The notes under the pieces are model-generated. The model did no database searches. It saw only the letters and a program-made list of their open reading frames with translations, and was not told where the DNA came from. DNA of 17,502 bases. It comes from an uncultured Subdoligranulum sp. (GTDB taxonomy: Bacteria > Bacillota_A > Clostridia > Oscillospirales > Ruminococcaceae). The position numbers and the translations under genes are program-made. The number at the start of each line of letters is the position of its first letter. Position 1 is the first letter of the stretch. Of this stretch, positions 7,235-14,438 are shown piece by piece. Location: positions 1-17,502 of the forward strand of contig NZ_CALADU010000221.1 of assembly GCF_937890665.1 (NCBI RefSeq), read 5' to 3'.

Positions 7235-8263
7235 ATGAAAGTTCTGGTAACGGGCGCCGCCGGGTTTATCGGCGGGCAGCTGTGGCATCGGTTGTGGCAG
7301 CGCGGCGACGAGGTCGTGGGCATTGATAACTTCTCCTACGGCAATCTGGACAATCTGAAATTCGACGACCATGACTTCGGCGGCGAGGTCCGCCGGATGG
7401 ATATTCGGGACCGGGAGGCCATTCCGGCCCTGTTTGAGGCCGAAAAGTTTGATGTGGTGTACAACATTGCGGGCATCGCCCCGCTGCCCGACTGCCAGAG
7501 CGACCCTGTGCAGGCGGTGGAAGTGAACACCTTGGGCCTTGTGCATCTGTTGGAATGTGCCCGCCGCACCGGCGTCAAGCAGGTGGTGCAGGCTTCCACC
7601 AACGCTATGTATGAGAACGAGACCGAGTTCCCCACGGTGGAGACCTCTTTCCACACCCCCACGCTGATCTACCCCAACACTAAGTACTGCGGCGAGCGGT
7701 TCTGCCAGAGTTTTGCCGACACCTACGGCATGACGGTGACCTGCCTGCGGTTTGCCAACGTCTACGGTCCTCACATCGACTGTCTGCGCAAGCAGCCGCC
7801 CTTTGTGGGGTATATGATCCGGGAACTGTACTACGGCCGCACGCCGGAGTTCCATTCCGACGGCAACCAGCGCCGGGACTATATCTATGTGGATGACCTC
7901 ATCGATCTGGCTCTGCGGGTGGTGGAACATCCCCAGCCGGGCTTTGACGCGGTGAATGTGTCCAGCAACCAGAGTTACTCGGTGCGGGAACTCTATGCCA
8001 TCGCCTGCCGGCTGATGGGCAAGGACATCGAGGCAAAATACTGCCCCACCAGCCACTACTGGGCCAAATACCCCGAGCTGTACGGCGGGGCCTACGGCAT
8101 CAAGCCGGAGATCCTCGACCACGAGGTGAACAAGTTCAGCCTCTGCGACAACGCCCACGCCAAGGAAGCCTACGGCTGGGTGCCGCAGGTGGACATTGAA
8201 ACGGGTCTGGCCCGGGTAGTGGAAACGGAATGCCGGATGCTGGCCGAACACGACAAGGCCTGA
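7235..8263 (+). CDS. NAD-dependent sugar epimerase/dehydratase (extended SDR)
   Basis: A 342-residue extended short-chain dehydrogenase of the nucleotide-sugar type. The NAD-binding loop TGAAGFIGG is at residues 6-14, with an acidic GIDNFSYGN at the end of the second strand, as in NAD users. ASTNAMYE provides the Ser/Thr of the active site, and Y146-P-N-T-K150 is the catalytic YxxxK. RRDYIYVDDL is the usual C-terminal sugar-site motif. These enzymes epimerise or dehydrate NDP-sugars such as UDP-Glc, UDP-GlcNAc or dTDP-/GDP-sugars in the cytoplasm. The subfamily (GalE-like or decarboxylase/dehydratase-like) cannot be fixed from the sequence alone. AAGGAGG precedes ATG 7235. It is cotranscribed with a nucleotidyltransferase, which may make its substrate. 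Confidence 0.88.
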   Translation: MKVLVTGAAGFIGGQLWHRLWQRGDEVVGIDNFSYGNLDNLKFDDHDFGGEVRRMDIRDREAIPALFEAEKFDVVYNIAGIAPLPDCQSDPVQAVEVNTLGLVHLLECARRTGVKQVVQASTNAMYENETEFPTVETSFHTPTLIYPNTKYCGERFCQSFADTYGMTVTCLRFANVYGPHIDCLRKQPPFVGYMIRELYYGRTPEFHSDGNQRRDYIYVDDLIDLALRVVEHPQPGFDAVNVSSNQSYSVRELYAIACRLMGKDIEAKYCPTSHYWAKYPELYGGAYGIKPEILDHEVNKFSLCDNAHAKEAYGWVPQVDIETGLARVVETECRMLAEHDKA

Positions 8264-8281
8264 CACAAAAGGAGAAACGGT

Positions 8282-9034
8282 ATGGCCAAACTGCATCTGA
8301 TTCTGCCCATGGCGGGCCGGGGCAGCCGCTTTTTTGAGAATGGCTTTGTCTGCCCCAAACCCCTCATCGAGATCCACGGCAAGCCCTTCTTCTACTGGGC
8401 GGCCCGCAGCGTGGAAAAGTTCGTGGACTGCGCCGACCTGACCTTTGTGGTGCTGGAGGAGCATATCCGGGACTTTGCCATCGATAAGAAGATCCGTGCC
8501 TACTGGCCCGAGGCCCGCATTGTGGCCCTGCCGGAAGTCACGGCGGGGGCGGCGATCACCGCCCTGAAAGGCGCCGAGGGACTGCCCGACGGGGAACCGC
8601 TGCTCTTCAATGACTGCGACCACCTGTTCTTGTGCCGTTCCTTCTACGATTTTTGTGCTGCGGAAGATTTCGCCCGCGGCCCGGCGGGGGCGCTGCTGAC
8701 CTTCCAGAGCGATTCTCCCGCGTACAGTTACCTGCAATACGGCGCCGACGGCAACGTCTGCCATACGGTGGAAAAGCAGGTGGTCAGCCATGACGCCATC
8801 TGCGGGGCCTACTATTTCCAAGACAAAAAGACCTACGCCGATGCCTGCCAAGAATACCTGCATGCCTGCGCGTACAAAGAATTTTTCGTGTCGGGCATCT
8901 ACAATGTACTGGCGGTCCACGGGGCGGCGGTGCAGGGCTTTGCCACAGACCTGCATCTGCCCTTCGGCACCCCCGACGAGTATCGGGCGGCCGAAGCCCC
9001 CGCCAACGATGCCGCTTTTGCGGCGCTGCAATAA
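8282..9034 (+). CDS. Sugar-phosphate or small-molecule nucleotidyltransferase
   Basis: A 250-residue NTP-transferase-fold protein. LILPMAGRGSRF (6-17) is the nucleotide-binding G-x-G-x-R loop. PKPLIEI (25-31) holds the conserved Lys that contacts the product. D111-C-D113-H is the metal-binding acidic pair at the active centre. The family joins a phosphorylated sugar, or another small phosphate such as phosphocholine, to a nucleotide with release of pyrophosphate. It lacks the C-terminal left-handed beta helix of GlmU-type enzymes. AAAGGAG lies just before ATG 8282. With the SDR upstream and the kinase and phosphatase domains downstream, it probably makes the activated donor for this gene set. 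Substrate and nucleotide preference are not readable. Confidence 0.8.
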   Translation: MAKLHLILPMAGRGSRFFENGFVCPKPLIEIHGKPFFYWAARSVEKFVDCADLTFVVLEEHIRDFAIDKKIRAYWPEARIVALPEVTAGAAITALKGAEGLPDGEPLLFNDCDHLFLCRSFYDFCAAEDFARGPAGALLTFQSDSPAYSYLQYGADGNVCHTVEKQVVSHDAICGAYYFQDKKTYADACQEYLHACAYKEFFVSGIYNVLAVHGAAVQGFATDLHLPFGTPDEYRAAEAPANDAAFAALQ

Positions 9035-9058
9035 GCAGCGTCCCCCAAGGAGAACACT

Positions 9059-10687
9059 ATGGTAACAATCCCCAAACGTCTGCGCTGGGAAGCGCTGACC
9101 GCCGTGGTCTGGTGTCTGGTGACACTGGCCACCGACCGGCTGTTTTTCCGCTATGATTGGCGCACCCCGGCGTTCTTTGTGTATAAGATCCTCTTTGTGC
9201 TGGCAGCTTTTGCCGTGGTGCATGGGCTGGTCACACTGGTGGATAAGGTCCGCCGCCGGGATGCGTTTATCCTCTGCTGGCTGCGCTGGATGCTGCCCTA
9301 TCTGGCGGTGACGCTGGTGGTGCTGCTTATCGTCTGGCCGGGCTGCTGGGGCAGCGACGATCTGGACGTGCTGTACAAGGCCCGTACCCTGACCCCCGCC
9401 CCATGGCAGAGTTTTCTGACCAGTGCGGTGTTTATCCTCTGCCTGATGTTTCTGCCCCTGCCCGGCGGGCTGGTACTGATCCAGACGCTGCTCATCGCCG
9501 GGGTGGTGGGCTTCTTTTTGGCGGCGGCCCAAACCTTGGCCGCCCAGCGGCTGCGCCGCCCCGTGGCAGCGGGGTGGTTCGCCATCCTGTACCTGCCCTT
9601 TTTGCTGCCGCCGGTGGTGCTTCATGACATGCAGCCCTTCCGCACGACCTGGGCTACTTGGACCGAGCTGTTCACCGTGGCGCTGCTGGTGTGGTGGCAT
9701 GCCCGGGGCGAGCAGATCACCCGGGGTAAGCTGGCGTGGTTCACCCTGTTGGGATTCCTGACTGCGGCTTGGCGCAGCGAGAGTATCTACTATCTGGTGG
9801 CGCTGCCGGTGCTGCTGGCCTTTTTGGTCCACAAAAAGGCGGTGCGTCCGGTGGGCGCAGTGGTCAGCAGCGTGGTGATCGTGGCTGCCACACTGGTCAG
9901 CACGGCCTACAACAACCGACTGATGGGCGATGCCTGGACTTACCAGAATGTGGCGCTCTGCTATCAGGCGGCTGCACTGGTGCAGGACGCCGACCCGGTG
10001 GAGGATGCCGAGGAACTGGCTATGATCGACCCCGTCTACGATGTGCAGGCTTGCCGGGAAAATTCCAACCTCCACGGACCGGAACTGCGCACGCTGGTGA
10101 CCCGCAGCATCTATACGGTGACCGAACAGCAGTGGAGCGACTGTAAAAAAGCCATCGTCCGTCTGGCGCTGAAGTACCCCAGCTCGCTGCTGCGGGAACG
10201 GATGGGCATGTTCCTCAACACGGTGGAACAGCAAGAAACCAACTCCAACCAAAAGCTGGTCTTTGCCTCCACGGTGCTGGTCTATTCTGATGACCCCGAC
10301 GGTATGGGAGAGGCACAGAAAGACTTTTTGAACGACAGCGTGGCCGTCTATCCCATCAACCAAACGCTGCGGGAAGACTTCATCATGTCGCTGTCCTACC
10401 GCACCGAGTTTCTCTTCGGGATCCCGGCGGCTACCTGGCTGATGCTGCCCTCCTTCGGGCTGTTCGCCGCGGCGCTGGTGGTGCTGCTGGTGCGCCGCCG
10501 CTGGATGTGGTTCTTTGCGGCAGGGGCCATCTTCGCCCGCATCCCGCTGGTCTTTTTGACCACCCCTGACACCTATTTCATGTACTATCTCACCCCCTAT
10601 ATTGCGGGGTATGCCCTTACGGCGGCAGGCATCGTCTACGCCGTGCTGTGTTGGAAGAAAAAGCAGGAAAGAGGAAAGGCACAATGA
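9059..10687 (+). CDS. Polytopic membrane protein, GT-C-like architecture, unknown function
   Basis: A 542-residue membrane protein that I cannot assign to a named family. Hydrophobic segments fill residues 10-280 and 450-535, flanking a hydrophilic stretch of about 170 residues (281-450) that is probably outside the membrane. After the third or fourth helix the sequence reads WPGCWGSDDLDV, with acidic D100, D101 and D103 followed by PWQSF. This resembles the 'YPG...D' first outside loop of uncharacterised GT-C-like membrane proteins (DUF6020-type) in Firmicutes. A second acidic-polar site, AWRSES, precedes a later helix. It may be an exofacial transferase using the lipid-linked sugar made by the GT2 upstream; this is inference from architecture and neighbours. 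AAGGAG is 6 bases before ATG, and the stop overlaps the next ATG (ATGA). Confidence 0.55.
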   Translation: MVTIPKRLRWEALTAVVWCLVTLATDRLFFRYDWRTPAFFVYKILFVLAAFAVVHGLVTLVDKVRRRDAFILCWLRWMLPYLAVTLVVLLIVWPGCWGSDDLDVLYKARTLTPAPWQSFLTSAVFILCLMFLPLPGGLVLIQTLLIAGVVGFFLAAAQTLAAQRLRRPVAAGWFAILYLPFLLPPVVLHDMQPFRTTWATWTELFTVALLVWWHARGEQITRGKLAWFTLLGFLTAAWRSESIYYLVALPVLLAFLVHKKAVRPVGAVVSSVVIVAATLVSTAYNNRLMGDAWTYQNVALCYQAAALVQDADPVEDAEELAMIDPVYDVQACRENSNLHGPELRTLVTRSIYTVTEQQWSDCKKAIVRLALKYPSSLLRERMGMFLNTVEQQETNSNQKLVFASTVLVYSDDPDGMGEAQKDFLNDSVAVYPINQTLREDFIMSLSYRTEFLFGIPAATWLMLPSFGLFAAALVVLLVRRRWMWFFAAGAIFARIPLVFLTTPDTYFMYYLTPYIAGYALTAAGIVYAVLCWKKKQERGKAQ

Positions 10688-12612
10688 TACTGGCGTATTG
10701 GCTGCTGGCAGTGGCTCTGGTTCTGGCCGGCCATGCATTCCGCCTGTTGCGGTGGGAGCAGTTCGTCCGCATCTATGAGCGGCCCCAGCGCGGCGCCATG
10801 CTGCGAGGCATGGCAGGCGGCTACGCCGTTAACACGCTGCTGCCCCTCCATCTGGGGGATGTGTTCCGGGCGGTCTTTGTGGGCCGCCGGATGAAATCCG
10901 GCGTGGGCTTTGCGCTGGCCACCGTTATCATGGACCGGTTTCTCGACGTATGGTTTGTGGCGCTGGGCTTCGGTACCTTCGTGCTGCTGGGACAGGGCGG
11001 TGCTTCGGTAGAGGCAGCGGCCCGGTACTATCTGGTTTTCGCCGTGCTGCTGGCGGTGGCCCTCGTGGTCGTCGTGGCCCTGCGGGACAGCATCAAACGG
11101 GTCTGCCTCGCGGTCTGCGGCATCTTCAACGATACCCTCAAGCTGGACGGCATGGTTTTCTGCTGGAGCCTGATCAATACCTTCAAGGACCTGCGGCGGA
11201 TCAATCTGCTGCGTTTGGCGGTGAACACCGCCGTCATGTGGGTGGCCTATCTGGCTTCCTATACGGCGCTGGCCGCCGCGATGACCACGGCCGGTCAGCC
11301 CATGGCGCTGGTAGAGGTCTTCGACACCCTTTTTGGCCGTTCGGCGGGGGATCTGCGGGCGGTGCTGCCCGGCGGTTCGCTGGCCGGGACCCCTTGGGCA
11401 GTGCGGGCACTGCTGGTGGGGTGGTTCTTGGCACCGTTGGTGGTCATGTGGCTGGCCACCCTGCTGCCCGCCCGGGTGCGGGGTGTGGTCAATCAGGCCA
11501 CCGCTGCCGCTCCCGCTGGGGAAAGCTACCTCAACCTGCTGCCCCAAGCCGACCCGCAGGACCGGGCCGTGTTTTTGAGCCAGTATTTCGGGCTGCAAAA
11601 TAAGGCGTGGGTCAACCGGTTCCTGCAGATGAATCAGGACATCACGATTTTGCAGGATTTTTCGGCAGGGTCCAACGCCACCACCATGCTCTGCATGGAC
11701 AAGACCCACACCTTCTACCGCAAATATGCCTTCGGTGCCGACGGCCAAAAGCTGGCCGAACAGCTCCACTGGCTGCGGGCCCAGCAGGACCGGCTGCCCC
11801 TGTGTGAGATTCTGCGCACCGGTGAGGACGCCGACTGCTGCTGGTATGATATGACCTACGAACCGCAGGCGGTGGGGATGTTCCGGTACCTCCACTCCAA
11901 CCCGGTGGAAAAAAGCGCTGCCGTCCTTCACGCCGTGTTGGATACACTGGAAGAAAAACTCTACCGCCCCACGGCGGTGGCCTCCGACCCGGAGAAGATC
12001 GAGCAGTACATCGCCAAAAAGGTGGACGGCAACCTGCAAAAATTGCGGGAGGCTCGTTCCCTGCACGAGCTGATGGCTGCCCCGACTCTCTGGATCAACG
12101 GCAAGGAGTACAAAAACCTGAACCAACTGAGTTGGATGTTCGACCATGAACGGCTGCGCACCCTGTTTGCCGCCGACCCGGTGTCCACCATCCACGGGGA
12201 CCTGACCATCGAGAATATCATCTGCCGCACCGACGACACAGGCTGGTATCTCATCGACCCCAACACCGGCAATCTGCACGAAAGTCCCTTCCTTGATTAT
12301 GGCAAACTGCTGCAAAGCCTGCATGGCGGGTACGAGTTTATGATGATGACCCCCCGGGTCACCGTGCAGGGCAATCACATCGACTTCGCCCTGACCCGTT
12401 CCGCGGCCTACGACGCCCTGCTGGCCGACCTGTTGGCAGATTTGGGCCGCCGTTACCCCGCCGAACAGGTGGACAGCATCCTCATGCACGAGGTGGTCCA
12501 CTGGCTGCGGCTGATGCCCTATAAACTTTCCAAGGACCGCAAGCGGGCGGCCATGTTCTACGCCGGGCTGGTGATGGTGGCCAATGACGCCGCCGACCAC
12601 GCCCGCCGCTGA
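10684..12612 (+). CDS. Fusion: YbhN/MprF-type membrane domain plus APH-like kinase domain
   Basis: A 642-residue two-part protein. Residues 1 to about 270 are a multi-helix domain of the lysylphosphatidylglycerol-synthase-TM (UPF0104/YbhN) family: GGYAVNTLLPLHLGDVFRA with N50, P54, G58, D59 and R62, then TVIMDRFLD with D84, R85 and D88. These match the family's N..P.r.GE..R and ER..D motifs. Residues about 290-640 are soluble and carry a kinase-like catalytic centre: H504-G-D506 with N511 (Brenner motif) and LID525PNTG as the metal-binding Asp, as in aminoglycoside/choline kinases. MprF has the same plan, a membrane flippase domain followed by a cytosolic enzyme, but with an aminoacyltransferase. 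The job may be to phosphorylate a lipid-linked or soluble substrate and move a lipid; this is inference. ATG 10684 overlaps the previous stop. Confidence 0.75.
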   Translation: MILAYWLLAVALVLAGHAFRLLRWEQFVRIYERPQRGAMLRGMAGGYAVNTLLPLHLGDVFRAVFVGRRMKSGVGFALATVIMDRFLDVWFVALGFGTFVLLGQGGASVEAAARYYLVFAVLLAVALVVVVALRDSIKRVCLAVCGIFNDTLKLDGMVFCWSLINTFKDLRRINLLRLAVNTAVMWVAYLASYTALAAAMTTAGQPMALVEVFDTLFGRSAGDLRAVLPGGSLAGTPWAVRALLVGWFLAPLVVMWLATLLPARVRGVVNQATAAAPAGESYLNLLPQADPQDRAVFLSQYFGLQNKAWVNRFLQMNQDITILQDFSAGSNATTMLCMDKTHTFYRKYAFGADGQKLAEQLHWLRAQQDRLPLCEILRTGEDADCCWYDMTYEPQAVGMFRYLHSNPVEKSAAVLHAVLDTLEEKLYRPTAVASDPEKIEQYIAKKVDGNLQKLREARSLHELMAAPTLWINGKEYKNLNQLSWMFDHERLRTLFAADPVSTIHGDLTIENIICRTDDTGWYLIDPNTGNLHESPFLDYGKLLQSLHGGYEFMMMTPRVTVQGNHIDFALTRSAAYDALLADLLADLGRRYPAEQVDSILMHEVVHWLRLMPYKLSKDRKRAAMFYAGLVMVANDAADHARR

Positions 12613-12628
12613 AAGGAGTTTTCCCCCT

Positions 12629-13186
12629 ATGCTGATCTGCGTCGATCTGGACGGTACTTTGCTGGACACCGTGCCGGCCAACGCGGCCTCCTACCGGGCT
12701 GCGCTGGAGGAACTGGGCTACACCGTCAGTGACGAATACTACGCTGCCCACTGCAACGGCGGCTACTACAAAGATTTTCTGCGCCCTCTGATGGGCGGCG
12801 ACCCCGACCCGACCGATGTGGAACGGGTCCATGACCGCAAAAAGGAATTGTACAGCCAGTATCTGGACGCGGTGCGGCCCAACCGGGCGCTCTTCGAGCT
12901 GCTGCAGTCCCTGCGGGCCGCGGGCAACCGGCTGGCCTGTGTCACCACCGGCAGCCGCCGCAATGCCACCGAGGTGCTCAGCCATTTCGGCTGTGTGTGC
13001 TGGTTTGACTTGGTGCTCACCAGTGAGGATGTGACCAAGAGCAAGCCTGACCCGGAAGGATACTTGAAGGCGATGGAACATTTTGGCGTCACCCCGGCCG
13101 AGACGATGATCTTTGAGGATTCGGGGCTGGGGTTGGAGGCGGCGCTGGCCAGCGGCGCGGCGGTGTTCAAGGTGGAGGCCTTTTAA
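12629..13186 (+). CDS. HAD-superfamily phosphatase/phosphoglucomutase-like hydrolase
   Basis: A 185-residue HAD subfamily IA protein. Motif I is D6-L-D8-G-T10 (nucleophile and acid/base Asp). Motif II is the Thr of VTTGSR (106-110). Motif III is K139 in KSKPDPEGY. Motif IV is E163-D164-S165-G. A helical cap lies between motifs I and II (about 16-85), the arrangement of beta-phosphoglucomutases and small sugar-phosphate phosphatases. At 185 residues it is short for the family (usually 200-230) and ends soon after motif IV, so it may be a minimal form. ATG 12629 has AAAGGAG 10 bases upstream, which fixes the start inside a longer open frame. It is the last gene of the second set, beside the kinase fusion, and a phosphatase-kinase pair around a nucleotidyltransferase suggests sugar-phosphate handling. 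Confidence 0.85.
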   Translation: MLICVDLDGTLLDTVPANAASYRAALEELGYTVSDEYYAAHCNGGYYKDFLRPLMGGDPDPTDVERVHDRKKELYSQYLDAVRPNRALFELLQSLRAAGNRLACVTTGSRRNATEVLSHFGCVCWFDLVLTSEDVTKSKPDPEGYLKAMEHFGVTPAETMIFEDSGLGLEAALASGAAVFKVEAF

Positions 13187-13193
13187 ATCCCCC

Positions 13194-13222
13194 TTGACGA
13201 ATGCGCCCGGGTGCGCTACAAT
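13194..13222 (+). promoter_or_regulatory. Strong sigma-70-type promoter
   Basis: TTGACG (13194-13199) and TACAAT (13217-13222) each match 5 of 6 consensus bases, with an ideal 17-base spacer. Transcription should begin near 13229 and serve the gene at 13289. The intrinsic terminator at 13234-13271 lies between this start point and that gene. Confidence 0.8.
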
Positions 13223-13233
13223 GACAACCATGC

Positions 13234-13271
13234 AAGGCGAAGAGGCCCGTTGGGCGCTCTTCGCCTTTTTT
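13234..13271 (+). terminator. Intrinsic terminator in the leader of the 13289 gene
   Basis: GGCGAAGAG (13236-13244) pairs perfectly with CTCTTCGCC (13257-13265). The stem can grow inward by GCCC/GGGC (13245-13248 with 13252-13255, one bulged G) around a GTT loop, and outward by two A-T pairs. Six T residues follow (13266-13271). It lies 50 bases after the HAD stop and so can end the second operon. It also sits about 5 bases after the start point of the next promoter and just before that gene's GGGAGG site. Confidence 0.88.
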
Positions 13272-13288
13272 ACAGGGAGGAACTACCT

Positions 13289-13999
13289 ATGCAAAAGAAA
13301 AAACGCCCGCTGATCGGCATTGTTCCGCTGATGGACTACCAGCGCGCCAGCTACTGGATGCTGCCCGGCTATATGCAGGGCATTGAGCAGGCGGGAGGCA
13401 TTCCGATCATGCTGCCCCTGACCGATGACGAGGCGGCGCTGGCCCAGTTGGCGGACAACTGCGACGGTTTTTTGTTCACCGGCGGGCAGGATGTGACGCC
13501 TGCGCTCTATGGGGAGCCGGCCACCGAACTCTGCGGCGAGACTAGCCCGGAGCGGGACAAGATGGAGAGCAAACTGCTGGCGCTGGCCCGGGAACTGGAC
13601 AAGCCGGTGTTGGGCATCTGCCGGGGCATTCAGTTCCTCAATGCAGCGCTGGGGGGCACTCTTTGGCAGGACCTGCCCGTACAGAACCCCTCGGAGGTCA
13701 ACCACCATCAGACCGGAGCCTATGAGGCCCCCATCCATATGGTGCAGCTACTGCCCGGCACGCCGTTGACCGACCTGCTCCATAAAGAAACCTTGCCCGT
13801 GAACAGCTACCACCATCAGGCTATTCGGGTATTGGCGCCGGAATTGGTGCCGATGGCCCAAGCCTCCGACGGCATCATCGAGGCCGTCTATGAGCCGGGG
13901 CGCCGGTTCGTCTGGGCAGTGCAGTGGCACCCCGAGTTTTCGTATAAGGTCAATGCCGACAGCCGCAAGATCTTTGCGGCCTTCGTGGGGGCTTGTTGA
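13289..13999 (+). CDS. PuuD-like class I glutamine-amidotransferase hydrolase (peptidase C26)
   Basis: A 236-residue protein of the gamma-glutamyl hydrolase/PuuD group. The N-terminus RPLIGIVPLMD is followed by FLFTGGQDVTPALYGE, which is typical of PuuD-like proteins. The catalytic triad is visible: nucleophile C111 in GICRGIQ, then H214 and E216 in QWHPEF. The group cleaves gamma-glutamyl amides such as gamma-glutamyl-GABA in putrescine breakdown, but many clostridial members stand alone with no known substrate. ATG 13289 has GGGAGG at 13275-13280. The frame continues upstream to 13211 but would cross the terminator and promoter, so the later start is used. No polyamine genes lie nearby. The family is certain; the substrate is not. 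Confidence 0.88.
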   Translation: MQKKKRPLIGIVPLMDYQRASYWMLPGYMQGIEQAGGIPIMLPLTDDEAALAQLADNCDGFLFTGGQDVTPALYGEPATELCGETSPERDKMESKLLALARELDKPVLGICRGIQFLNAALGGTLWQDLPVQNPSEVNHHQTGAYEAPIHMVQLLPGTPLTDLLHKETLPVNSYHHQAIRVLAPELVPMAQASDGIIEAVYEPGRRFVWAVQWHPEFSYKVNADSRKIFAAFVGAC

Positions 14000-14032
14000 C
14001 CGATTCTTTACGCAAAAATGACCGGAATACGA

Positions 14033-14061
14033 TAGATTTCGCGGGCAAAAGGCGGTATACT
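14033..14061 (+). promoter_or_regulatory. Putative promoter for the small Cys-rich gene
   Basis: TATACT (14056-14061) is a 5-of-6 match to the -10. TAGATT (14033-14038) is a weak -35 with a 17-base spacer. The start point would be near 14068, 28 bases before ATG 14096. No terminator is seen between the C26 hydrolase gene and this site, so read-through is also possible. Confidence 0.5.
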
Positions 14062-14095
14062 GAGGGCAATGACCTACATACGGGAGGAACCGCCT

Positions 14096-14299
14096 ATGCT
14101 GCCCTGCCAAACCAACTGTCCGCATTATTGCCAAGGCTGCCACAAGACCTGCGCCGCTTGGCGCGACTTGCAGCGGCACCAACACGAGGAGCAGCAGCGC
14201 AAGAAGGAATATCTGCGCCGCGCCAACGAGGCTTGCCGCCAGATGCTGCACATCTACTGGCAGGCGGGCGGGTATCTAGGACCGCAGATGGGGCACTGA
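14096..14299 (+). CDS. Small Cys-rich protein, unknown function
   Basis: A 67-residue protein whose first 22 residues contain MLPCQTNCPHYCQGCHKTC. The five Cys are spaced C-x3-C-x3-C-x2-C-x3-C, which could hold a metal ion or form a small zinc knuckle. The middle (about 23-50) is a charged, probably helical stretch rich in Gln, Arg, Lys and Glu, and a sixth Cys follows. I recall similar short proteins with a CHKTC core as common unnamed products in clostridial genomes and prophages; no function is known to me. ATG 14096 has GGGAGG 8 bases upstream. ATG 14069 would add nine residues but has no such site. It is followed at once by a terminator, so it is a single-gene unit or the end of the hydrolase transcript. 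Confidence 0.7.
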   Translation: MLPCQTNCPHYCQGCHKTCAAWRDLQRHQHEEQQRKKEYLRRANEACRQMLHIYWQAGGYLGPQMGH

Positions 14300-14321
14300 A
14301 ATACAATCGCCGCCGGAAAGG

Positions 14322-14363
14322 CGGGCCGCACGGGGAGACAACGGGTGCGGTCCGTCTTTTTTT
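14322..14363 (+). terminator. Intrinsic terminator after the Cys-rich gene
   Basis: CGGGCCGCAC (14322-14331) pairs with GTGCGGTCCG (14345-14354) with one G-T pair, giving a 10-bp stem. Seven T residues (14357-14363) follow after TC. It lies 22 bases after the stop at 14299. Confidence 0.85.
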
Positions 14364-14396
14364 GCGGCAAAACGGGGTGCAGCCCCTTGCGGGATG

Positions 14397-14405
14397 TGGT
14401 ATAAT
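14397..14405 (+). promoter_or_regulatory. Extended -10 promoter for the MYG1-like gene
   Basis: A perfect TATAAT (14400-14405) is preceded by TGG (14397-14399), which makes an extended -10 element. No good -35 is present at 17 bases (GTGCAG at 14377-14382). The start point would be near 14412, 27 bases before ATG 14439. Confidence 0.7.
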
Positions 14406-14438
14406 GACAAGAAAAAAGCAAATCAGGAGAGTACGGTT

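Noticed and set aside
4633..10687. Either large membrane protein (4633-6351 or 9059-10687) as a Wzy polymerase.
   Set aside because: Both have acidic motifs right after early helices, typical of GT-C enzymes, and no Wzy hallmark was recognised. The possibility is kept only as a caveat; the polymerase may lie outside the window.
6278..10738. A 1486-codon open frame on the minus strand across five genes.
   Set aside because: It is antisense to genes with clear catalytic motifs. Its translation is rich in Gly, His, Gln, Pro and Val with no recognisable domain. High GC at third codon positions removes stop codons from the opposite frame. Similar shadows occur at 10636-12681, 4573-6027 and opposite argG (16407-17345).
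8282..13999. Resemblance to the Campylobacter O-methyl-phosphoramidate capsule pathway (nucleotidyltransferase, kinase, class I GATase hydrolase).
   Set aside because: The C26 hydrolase lies beyond a terminator and has its own promoter. No glutamine kinase of the PEP-synthase-like type is present, and the kinase here is APH-like and fused to a membrane domain.
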